A DNA stretch of 11,719 bases from an uncultured Nitrospinaceae bacterium (GTDB taxonomy: Bacteria; Nitrospinota; Nitrospinia; Nitrospinales; VA-1), in NCBI GenBank assembly GCA_913043155.1, contig CAJWLY010000028.1, forward strand, positions 1 through 11,719, given 5' to 3'. Under the pieces are notes generated by a model. The model made no database searches and was not told the origin of the DNA. It saw only the letters and a program-made list of their open reading frames with translations. Positions 7,701-11,719 of this stretch are shown in pieces. Positions within the stretch are counted from its first letter, which is position 1; every line of letters starts with the position of its first letter. The position numbers and the translations under genes were made by a program.

Positions 7701-8930
7701 AATTGCCTGATTGGTCTCAACCAAGACTTCGCCGGTTTCCTTATCAACGATTTCATCGAATAGGTAGCGGCCAATGAGGCCTTCCGGATCGATCTCCACT
7801 TTAACCGACCGCGGCAACCGGTTTAGCTTGCGCGTTATATTGGGTGTAATCTTTTTATTGGCTTTAATGACAACTGCGTCGGTTTTAGGATCGATGATGT
7901 CTTCCAGAACCTTGTACCCAACAAGAAGGTTCTTGCTCTGGGCAAAAACCCGCTTCTCCTTGGAAGATACGCTGACCATTTCGATTGCGTAGAACGTTTC
8001 CAGCATTTCCTTGACTTGCATTCCGAAGGCCTGCAAAAGAACAGTCGCAGGAAGCTTCCTTCGTCGATCAATCTTGACGTACAGCATATCCTTGATATCA
8101 AATTCAAAATCAATCCACGATCCGCGATCAGGAATGATGCGCGCGGAATAAAGAATTTTCCCACTGACGTGGGACTTACCCTTATCGTGGGAAAAAAAGG
8201 CACCCGGAGAACGGTGCATCTGGCTCACGATCACGCGGTCAACACCGTTGATCATAAACGTCCCGTTAGGGCCCATAATGGGCATCTCGCCCAGGAAAAT
8301 TTTCTGCTCCTTGACTTCCCGGACAGTATTTACGACTATTTCTGGGATTTTTTCGTTCCGAAGTACTTGGATGACATCATCCGTAATCTCAGTGCGGGCG
8401 GGGAGAATTACCTTCCCCTTCTGTGGATACTTAACATCCTCGAGGATGTACTTTCCTGCAAGGTCCTTGATCGTCTTAGCATTAAGATCGACCGCCTCGC
8501 GGTCATACAAGACCAAGCGAACCATGATCTTGATGGGGTCGGTGTAGGTGAGCCCCCTCTGACGGCATTCACTGAGTTTATGCCTTTCCTTATGGACAAT
8601 TTCGTAGCCGCATTCGTCGCAGACCAAACCGGAACTGCCCAATTCCCCGTATTCGCCGCACCCACATTCCCAGACGCCAACCTCGTACCCGATATATTCG
8701 ATGCTGGCGTTGAGATTCAGGTCGCGTATAGGGAACACATCGCGAAAAACCTCCTCCAATCCACTCAGCCTACGATCTTTGGAGGCGATACCGCCTTGAA
8801 GAAAGGATTCGAACGATTTTCGCTGGATCTCAATAAGATTAGGAATATCAACAACTTGAGGGATGCGAGCGAAGTTTTTTCTGGCCCTCAGACTTCCTAT
8901 CGTGTCTCGCGGGGAACGGGTTTTTGACAT
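4716..8930 (-). CDS. rpoB: DNA-directed RNA polymerase subunit beta with two N-terminal insertions
   Basis: This is the beta subunit of RNA polymerase. With beta' it forms the active-site cleft. It is the target of rifampicin in other bacteria. The protein has 1404 residues (E. coli 1342), from ATG at 8930 to TAA. The Shine-Dalgarno is weak (AAGG 10 nt upstream, or GGA closer). The rifampicin cluster at about 601-626 is intact: Gln606, Phe607, Asp609, His619, Arg622, Ser624 and Leu626 match the sensitive E. coli residues, and Thr611 replaces E. coli Asn518. The GDKMAGRHGNKG motif carries Lys1179 and Lys1187 (E. coli Lys1065 and Lys1073). A helical insertion of the beta-i9 type spans about 1047-1150. 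The rifampicin region is shifted 93 residues relative to E. coli. Most of that shift comes from two insertions, a zinc motif at about 86-121 and an extra module at about 147-206. A segment of about 50 residues present in E. coli after residue ~1236 is absent here. Confidence 0.98.
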   Translation of the reverse strand: MSKTRSPRDTIGSLRARKNFARIPQVVDIPNLIEIQRKSFESFLQGGIASKDRRLSGLEEVFRDVFPIRDLNLNASIEYIGYEVGVWECGCGEYGELGSSGLVCDECGYEIVHKERHKLSECRQRGLTYTDPIKIMVRLVLYDREAVDLNAKTIKDLAGKYILEDVKYPQKGKVILPARTEITDDVIQVLRNEKIPEIVVNTVREVKEQKIFLGEMPIMGPNGTFMINGVDRVIVSQMHRSPGAFFSHDKGKSHVSGKILYSARIIPDRGSWIDFEFDIKDMLYVKIDRRRKLPATVLLQAFGMQVKEMLETFYAIEMVSVSSKEKRVFAQSKNLLVGYKVLEDIIDPKTDAVVIKANKKITPNITRKLNRLPRSVKVEIDPEGLIGRYLFDEIVDKETGEVLVETNQAITEEVLDLIYKNSVTKVRILHIDDEASDTTIRDALALAKIDNQIDAIREIYKRLRPGDPPTPEIARSLFKNLFFNSKRYNLSMVGRIKLNQKFGLDIPIENRLLTLDDLVAVVKFLVDLRNGIGVIDDIDHLGNRRVRAVGESLENQFRIGLIRMERAIVERMSIQDLDVSMPHDLINSKPVIAAIKEFFGSSQLSQFMDQTNPLSEVTHKRRLSALGPGGLTRERAGFEVRDVHPTHYGRICPIETPEGPNIGLISSLSTYARVNKYGFIETPYRKVSNGIVSDEVEFHTALKEDQYIIAQANATLDKNNKFEEQIISARQGGDFVLAPSDKVSFMDVSPKQLISVAASLIPFLENDDANRALMGSNMQRQAVPLIQAEAPVVGTGMEAIVARDSGAVIIAENDGEVISADATRIVVRNDAYKYRGKKKRSRFLESNVDIYTLTKYQRSNQNTCVNQRPLVTSGESVRKGQVIADGPATELGELALGRNVLVAFMPWDGYNFEDAIIVSKKLVKKDIYTSIHIEEFNVESRDTKQGKEEITRDISNVGEDALRNLDESGVIRVGATVTPNDILVGKVTPKGETQLSPEEKLLKAIFGEKAGDVRDTSLRVPPGVHGTVIDVKVFSRRGIDKDSRALSIEEEEVSRIEKDLSDEIRIIKSETEARMRTTLSGKTATEAAKIGRYSLEKGQVLDDEVLKKMGANDMCKVPVKDLEELQGLAENCKDQVRILKTVMNEKVSQLKKGDDLSPGVLKLVKVFIAMKRKLQVGDKMAGRHGNKGVVSTIVSEEDMPYLKDGTPVELILNPLGVPSRMNVGQILETNLGMAAKVSGKHMATPVFDGAKEEDVRGVLVDCRCNPTGEETLMDGRTGKPFHQKVMIGYIYMLKLHHLVDDKIHARSTGPYSLVTQQPLGGKAQFGGQRLGEMEVWALEAYGAAYTLQEMLTVKSDDVEGRKRMYEAIVKGDTSLNPSLPESFNVLVKELQSLAIDVDLIEAVK
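7647..7778 (-). repeat. Beta 44-residue module, copy 3 (residues 385-428)
   Basis: This is the third copy in the protein, in the lobe region. It aligns without gaps to copies at 157-200 and 336-379. Shared positions are L1, G3, an acidic pair at 8-9, I/V at 10, V at 18, and I-T at 26-27, followed by a helix with V or I at 30 and L or I at 34. E. coli beta has an equivalent segment, so this copy is ancestral. Confidence 0.75.
7794..7925 (-). repeat. Beta 44-residue module, copy 2 (residues 336-379)
   Basis: This copy sits five residues before copy 3, in tandem. It has the same signature: L-V-G at the start, L-E-D-I at 7-10, D-P at 12-13, V at 18 and I-T at 26-27. E. coli beta has a more divergent equivalent (its segment containing GRRITARHI), so the tandem pair appears to be normal lobe architecture. 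Confidence 0.7.
8331..8462 (-). repeat. Extra copy of the 44-residue module inserted in beta (residues 157-200)
   Basis: This segment lies between the conserved LVLYDRE and KEQKIFLGEMP blocks. E. coli has only about nine residues there, against about 61 here. It aligns gap-free to copies 2 and 3: L-A-G at the start, L-E-D-V at 7-10, V at 18, I-T at 26-27, V at 30 and L at 34. Repeated beta-beta' modules are known building blocks of lineage-specific polymerase insertions. Assignment of this segment to that class is my inference from the alignment. Confidence 0.7.
8598..8672 (-). other. Zinc-ribbon-like insert in beta resembling the beta' zinc-binding domain
   Basis: Residues 87-111 of beta contain Cys89, Cys91, Cys104 and Cys107 in a C-x-C-x12-C-x2-C arrangement. 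They lie inside a segment of about 36 residues that replaces about eight in E. coli beta. Aligned gap-free to beta' residues 68-92, 12 of 25 positions are identical: W, E, C, C, G, Y, G, V, C, C, G and E. Four more are conservative (M/L, V/L, E/D, V/I). The basic, helical-looking stretch after the motif (HKERHK) also recalls beta' (KVRRER). Codon choice differs between the two copies, so this is not a recent gene conversion. Zinc binding is predicted, not shown. Confidence 0.8.
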
Positions 8931-9011
8931 GCTTATCCAACCTTTTTTTAAGAAGTGGTAAAAAGATCTGTTGTTGCTTGATCAAGTATAGACGAACTGA
9001 ATCCAGTGGCT
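8931..9011 (-). other. rplL-rpoB spacer (81 bp), no clear attenuator
   Basis: In E. coli this gap holds an attenuator and an RNase III site that reduce rpoBC relative to the ribosomal genes. Here I see only a 10-bp palindrome, CTTGATCAAG (8977-8986), and a weak A/U arm pair (CTTTTT with AAAAAG) just before the poor rpoB Shine-Dalgarno. Neither makes a convincing terminator. A lower beta yield could instead come from the weak ribosome site (inference). Confidence 0.4.
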
Positions 9012-9389
9012 TTATTTGATTTCCACCGTTCCCCCGACTGCTTCAATCTTCTGCTTGATCTCGTCAGCCTCCTCCTTGCTCACCCCCTCCTTAATGGGCT
9101 TCGGCGCGCCATCCACCAAGTCCTTGGCATCCTTCAAACCCAGTCCGGTAACAGCGCGCACCTCCTTGATTACCTGGATTTTCTTATCGCCGATTGTTGC
9201 GAGAACAGCGGAAAACTCCGTCTGCTCTTCGGCGGCAGGCGCAGCGGCGCCTCCTGCAGCGGCAACGGCCACTGTCGGCGCAGCAGCGGTAACTCCATAC
9301 TTATCCTCCAACTCCTTAACAAATTCCGACATCTCCAGCACTGTCATGTTGTCGATGAAGGAGACGACATCTTCTTTTGCGACGGCCAT
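9012..9389 (-). CDS. rplL: 50S ribosomal protein L7/L12, complete
   Basis: L7/L12 is the multicopy stalk protein of the large subunit. It recruits and stimulates translation factors such as EF-Tu and EF-G. The 125-residue protein has the usual layout. An N-terminal dimerisation domain spans about 1-35. A hinge rich in Ala, Gly, Pro and Val follows at about 36-56. The C-terminal factor-binding domain carries the conserved K-x-x-V-I-K-x-V-R and G-L-G-L-K-D-A-K-D-L-V stretches. Two ATGs are adjacent (9392 and 9389). The AGGAGG is only 2 nt from the first and 5 nt from the second, so I use the second. It follows rplJ by about 104 bp, the normal L10-L12 pairing. The very strong ribosome site fits the high L12 demand. 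Confidence 0.97.
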   Translation of the reverse strand: MAVAKEDVVSFIDNMTVLEMSEFVKELEDKYGVTAAAPTVAVAAAGGAAAPAAEEQTEFSAVLATIGDKKIQVIKEVRAVTGLGLKDAKDLVDGAPKPIKEGVSKEEADEIKQKIEAVGGTVEIK

Positions 9390-9394
9390 CATGA

Positions 9395-9400
9395 CCTCCT
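9395..9400 (-). promoter_or_regulatory. Strong rplL Shine-Dalgarno
   Basis: AGGAGG lies within an eight-base match (AAGGAGGT) to the usual 16S rRNA 3' end. It is the best ribosome site in the window, 5 nt before the second of two tandem ATGs. It supports the start at 9389 and is consistent with L12 being made in several copies per ribosome. Confidence 0.8.
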
Positions 9401-9466
9401 TTCAATAAACAAAGTATTTTTGACCACTTCAAATCAAATTCAACAAATCATAATAAACTTGAAAAC

Positions 9467-9491
9467 GAGCACCTCCATATGGAGAGCGCTC
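9467..9491 (-). other. RNA hairpin just after the rplJ stop codon
   Basis: The mRNA from G9491 to C9467 folds into a stem of about ten base pairs. GAGCGC pairs with GTGCTC, one U is bulged, then CTCC pairs with GGAG around an ATAT loop. The stem begins three bases past the rplJ TGA and is followed by GTTTTC, a weak U-tract. It could act as a partial terminator, a processing site, or a 3'-end stabiliser between L10 and L12. It is too weak in U residues to call a terminator. Confidence 0.5.
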
Positions 9492-9493
9492 CA

Positions 9494-10021
9494 TCAGTTG
9501 GCTTCTTTCTTCTCCCGAATCGCTTCGAGGGTACCCACGAGCTTACGAAGCAAAGAGGAAAACACACCGACGAAATTAGTCGTCGGCCCCTGAAATACCG
9601 ACAGCATTTGAGAAATCAGTTCCTCCCGAGAGGGAAGCTTCGACATGGCTTCCAGTTCTTCAGCGGAAACCCTTTTACCCTCCACTACCCCACAGAGAAC
9701 ATCGGGAGCTTTGGGCGCATCGGTTTTGGCAAAATCAGCCAACGCTTTAGCTGGGGCCACCACGTCATCAAAGCTGACCACCAGAGAAATCGGTCCACTA
9801 AACTCCCCATCGAGAATTTCTAGCGCCGTGTCTTTGGCAGCCCTACGGGCCAAGGTGTTCTTGACTACACGGAAATCCACCGAACGACTCCTCATGTGCT
9901 CGCGCAGGGCAGTGATCCCCGTCGCATCGATCCCCTGGTAATTGGCCAGCACCGCCGATTTGGCTTTCTGAAAAACCTCGTGCAATTCTGCTACCGCTTC
10001 AACTTTCGCTGGATTTGCCAC
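9494..10021 (-). CDS. rplJ: 50S ribosomal protein L10, complete, GTG start
   Basis: L10 anchors the L7/L12 dimers to the ribosome through its C-terminal helix. In many bacteria the L10-L12 complex also represses its own mRNA. From the GTG at 10021 the protein has 175 residues (E. coli 165). AAAGG lies 7 nt upstream of that GTG, and the resulting N-terminus (M-ANPAKVEAV) fits the family. The in-frame TTG at 10036 would add MKGCF and overlap the Shine-Dalgarno, so it is rejected. The FRVVKNTLARRA segment is the conserved core. The Lys/Leu-rich end (about 145-175) corresponds to the L12-binding helix. It lies 92 bp after rplA. Confidence 0.96.
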   Translation of the reverse strand: MANPAKVEAVAELHEVFQKAKSAVLANYQGIDATGITALREHMRSRSVDFRVVKNTLARRAAKDTALEILDGEFSGPISLVVSFDDVVAPAKALADFAKTDAPKAPDVLCGVVEGKRVSAEELEAMSKLPSREELISQMLSVFQGPTTNFVGVFSSLLRKLVGTLEAIREKKEAN

Positions 10022-10028
10022 GAAACAA

Positions 10029-10033
10029 CCTTT
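10029..10033 (-). promoter_or_regulatory. rplJ Shine-Dalgarno selecting the GTG start
   Basis: AAAGG lies 7 nt before the GTG at 10021. It begins directly after the alternative TTG at 10036, which therefore has no ribosome site of its own. This is the main reason for preferring GTG. Confidence 0.7.
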
Positions 10034-10069
10034 CAATTAACTCGAAGATTCAACTTAGGATTTAAAATC

Positions 10070-10092
10070 GGCCGTAAAAACAACAACCGGCC
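10070..10092 (-). promoter_or_regulatory. Possible L10 leader stem in the rplA-rplJ gap
   Basis: In the 92-nt gap the mRNA has a five-pair GC stem, GGCCG (10092-10088) with CGGCC (10074-10070), around a 13-nt T-rich loop. Many bacteria have an autoregulatory L10 leader with a kink-turn at this position. I cannot identify the kink-turn or the conserved bases here, so this is positional inference only. It could equally be chance pairing. Confidence 0.25.
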
Positions 10093-10113
10093 CGGATTAA
10101 ACGGATGCGTAAA

Positions 10114-10803
10114 TCAATTGGGGGAATAAGCTACCTTGACCCCAGGACCCATCGTGGAGGATAAAGAAACTCCCTTAACGTAATGACCTTTGCTCGACGC
10201 AGGCTTCAACTTCACCAGCGTCGCCATGAGGGCATCGAAGTTCTCCGCTAAATCCTCAACGGAAAAGCTAACCCTACCTAGCGTAGCGTGCACGATGCCG
10301 GACTTGTCCACTCGAAATTCCACTTTACCCGCCTGAATTTCCTCAATGGCTCCCTTAATATCGAAAGTGACCGATCCGGTTTTTGGGTTGGGCATCATTC
10401 CGCGCGGGCCAAGGACCTTCCCTAGCTTCCCAACCTGGCCCATCATGTCCGGGGTGGCCACCACACGATCAAACTCGAGCCAACCTCCCTGGATTTTTTT
10501 AACAAGATCCTCGCCACCAACAAACTCGGCACCGGCTTTTTTAGCCTCAGCTTCTTTTTCTCCCTTAGCAAAAACAAGCACACGAAACTTCTTACCCGTC
10601 CCCTTGGGGAGAACGACACTGCCACGAATATTCTGGTCGGCCTTGCGTGGGTCTACACCCAAGCGCACCGCGACGTCCACCGTCTCATCAAATTTGGCAG
10701 GCGCCGTTTCCTTCGCTAGCTTGACAGCCTCAGCAGGCTCATATGTTTTTTCGCAGTCCACTTTTTCGAGCGCCGCCTTCATTTTTTTTCCTGACTTTGC
10801 CAT
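10114..10803 (-). CDS. rplA: 50S ribosomal protein L1, complete
   Basis: L1 forms the mobile L1 stalk that interacts with E-site tRNA. In E. coli it also represses the L11-L1 mRNA. The protein is 229 residues (E. coli 234). The signature GKLGKVLGPRGMMPNPKTG (about 127-145) is intact, as is the FRVDKSGIVHATLGRVSF segment of the RNA-binding domain. The start is ATG at 10803 with GAGAGGA ending 5 nt upstream. The gap after rplK is only 21 bp, so translational coupling is plausible. It ends in TGA. Confidence 0.98.
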   Translation of the reverse strand: MAKSGKKMKAALEKVDCEKTYEPAEAVKLAKETAPAKFDETVDVAVRLGVDPRKADQNIRGSVVLPKGTGKKFRVLVFAKGEKEAEAKKAGAEFVGGEDLVKKIQGGWLEFDRVVATPDMMGQVGKLGKVLGPRGMMPNPKTGSVTFDIKGAIEEIQAGKVEFRVDKSGIVHATLGRVSFSVEDLAENFDALMATLVKLKPASSKGHYVKGVSLSSTMGPGVKVAYSPN

Positions 10804-10824
10804 GTACTTCCTCTCGCAAATGGT

Positions 10825-11253
10825 TTAGCTCTCTACCGTGAGCCCCATGCTTTTTGCGGAACCTTCAATAATACGCATTGCCTGATCTATATCGAACGCA
10901 TTCAGGTCTTCCATCTTGGTCTGGGCGATTTCGCGGACCTGCTCACGCGTAACGGCGCCCACAAGTTCGCGGCTCGGATTGGACGAACCTTTAGCAATAC
11001 CCGCAGCCTGTTTAAGAAGCACCGCAGCGGGCGGAGACTTGGTGATGAAGGTAAAACTGCGGTCCTTGTACACCGAAATAATAACAGGGATAATCGTCCC
11101 CTCTTTTCCCTTCGTCTGCGCGTTAAAGGCCTTGCAAAAGTCCATGATATTGACCCCATGCTGGCCCAGCGCAGGCCCGACAGGCGGCGACGGAGTCGCC
11201 TGACCCGCAGGAATCTGCAATTTAATCTGGGATTCCACCTGTTTAGTTGCCAC
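10825..11253 (-). CDS. rplK: 50S ribosomal protein L11, complete, GTG start
   Basis: L11 binds the GTPase-associated region of 23S rRNA and is needed in other bacteria for stringent activation of RelA and for thiostrepton action. It has 142 residues, the E. coli length. The N-terminal segment has the proline-rich PAGQATPSPPVGPALGQHG stretch (about 16-34), including the prolines linked to thiostrepton sensitivity. The C-terminal rRNA-binding domain follows, with SFTFITKSPPAAVLLKQAAG. The start is GTG at 11253 with GGGAG 8 nt upstream. It lies 50 bp after nusG, with no terminator visible between them. Confidence 0.98.
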   Translation of the reverse strand: MATKQVESQIKLQIPAGQATPSPPVGPALGQHGVNIMDFCKAFNAQTKGKEGTIIPVIISVYKDRSFTFITKSPPAAVLLKQAAGIAKGSSNPSRELVGAVTREQVREIAQTKMEDLNAFDIDQAMRIIEGSAKSMGLTVES

Positions 11254-11303
11254 TCGCCTTGCTCCCTTTCTGAATATCTAACTGTTCAAACGACCAGCAC
11301 CCG

Positions 11304-11719
11304 TCACACACGCTCAATCTGCGGAAACTCCAACTCCACCGGGGTGGCTCGGCCAAAAATGGAAACCATGACCTTGACTTTGCCTTTATCGTGATTGACA
11401 TCCTCCACGGTGCCGTTGAAATTTATGAACGGTCCTTCGATCACGCGCACATCTTCTCCCTTTTCAAATAAAACCTTAGGCTTGAGCCGAGTCGATTCCC
11501 CTTTCATCTGCTCCATGATCAACTTCACTTCCTCCTCGGATAGCGGAACCGGTGTGGCCCCGCCTCCAAGAAATCCAGTGACTTTGGGCGTGTCTTTGAT
11601 CATGTACCAAATGTCCCGCGTCATATCGATATTGATCAGGACATATCCAGGAAAAAACTTTCTCGATGAAATTTTCTTTTTGCCCCTACGGACCTCAACA
11701 ACTTCCTCTGTGGGAATAA
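11304..11719 (-). CDS. nusG: Transcription antitermination factor NusG, 5' end missing
   Basis: NusG binds RNA polymerase across the cleft through its N-terminal NGN domain and contacts Rho or ribosomal S10 through its KOW domain. About 137 codons are present (E. coli NusG 181), so roughly the first 40-45 residues lie beyond the right edge. The frame continues upstream of the internal ATG at 11624 to the window edge, with a partial codon at 11719-11718. Visible parts are the NGN motif FFPGYVLI, the WYMIKDTPKVTGFLGG region, a short linker, and the KOW domain from about FEKGEDVRVIEGPF to the end. The protein ends PQIERV before TGA. Nothing suggests a specialised paralogue such as RfaH, and the position before rplK is the standard one. 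Confidence 0.97.
   Translation of the reverse strand, partial: IPTEEVVEVRRGKKKISSRKFFPGYVLINIDMTRDIWYMIKDTPKVTGFLGGGATPVPLSEEEVKLIMEQMKGESTRLKPKVLFEKGEDVRVIEGPFINFNGTVEDVNHDKGKVKVMVSIFGRATPVELEFPQIERV

Noticed and set aside
8016..8927. A 303-codon open frame on the plus strand, antisense to the start of rpoB
   Set aside because: It is a shadow frame opposite conserved rpoB codons. Its translation shows no recognisable domain, and the minus-strand frame is unambiguous beta.
8931..9011. A promoter for rpoB around TATACT in the rplL-rpoB gap
   Set aside because: The TATACT looks like a -10, but no -35-like hexamer lies at 16-18 bp upstream and there is no extended -10.
9390..9493. A promoter for rplL in the AT-rich rplJ-rplL gap
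   Set aside because: TTGAAT and AATACT-like words occur, but their spacing (19 bp) and match are poor. AT-rich sequence produces such words by chance.
9494..10036. rplJ starting at TTG 10036
   Set aside because: There is no ribosome site before it, and the extra residues do not match L10. The AAAGG site serves the GTG at 10021.
1..11719. Mobile elements, CRISPR arrays, tRNA or rRNA genes, horizontally acquired genes
   Set aside because: The window is fully occupied by syntenic core genes with short spacers. No repeats, inverted ends or composition breaks were seen.

Overview
The window is a stretch of the bacterial core translation and transcription gene cluster, and every gene I can support lies on the minus strand. 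In transcription order (right to left) the genes are nusG (5' end cut off by the window edge), rplK, rplA, rplJ, rplL, rpoB, rpoC and rpsL. This is the classic nusG-L11-L1-L10-L7/L12-beta-beta' array followed by the first gene of the str operon. rpsG and fusA would be expected beyond the left edge and secE beyond the right edge, but neither is visible.

The proteins suggest a Gram-negative, proteobacteria-like organism of moderate GC content. Beta' carries a trigger-loop insertion of the E. coli SI3 type, and beta carries a helical insertion of the beta-i9 type. I cannot place the organism more precisely. Codon use and composition look uniform, and there is no sign of mobile elements, phage, CRISPR, tRNA or rRNA.

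Layout: 11719-11304 partial nusG; 11253-10825 rplK; 10803-10114 rplA; 10021-9494 rplJ; 9389-9012 rplL; 8930-4716 rpoB; 4636-545 rpoC; 375-1 rpsL. No spacer exceeds about 170 bp. Shine-Dalgarno position and family alignment favour corrected starts for rpsL (TTG at 375), rplJ (GTG at 10021), rplL (second ATG at 9389) and rpoC (ATG at 4636). rpsL has its own strong sigma70-type promoter with an extended -10 in the 169-bp gap after rpoC. I see no terminator between rpoC and rpsL, so read-through plus internal initiation is likely.

The unusual content is inside rpoB. Relative to E. coli, beta carries two insertions in its N-terminal region. The first (about residues 86-121) contains a C-x-C-x12-C-x2-C zinc motif. 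It aligns without gaps to the N-terminal zinc-binding domain of beta' encoded by the neighbouring rpoC: 12 of 25 residues are identical and all cysteine spacings match. The second (about residues 147-206) contains an extra copy of a 44-residue module. That module also occurs twice in the normal beta lobe region and once in beta'. Together they suggest a polymerase whose beta N-terminal region was remodelled with modules also used elsewhere in beta and beta'.
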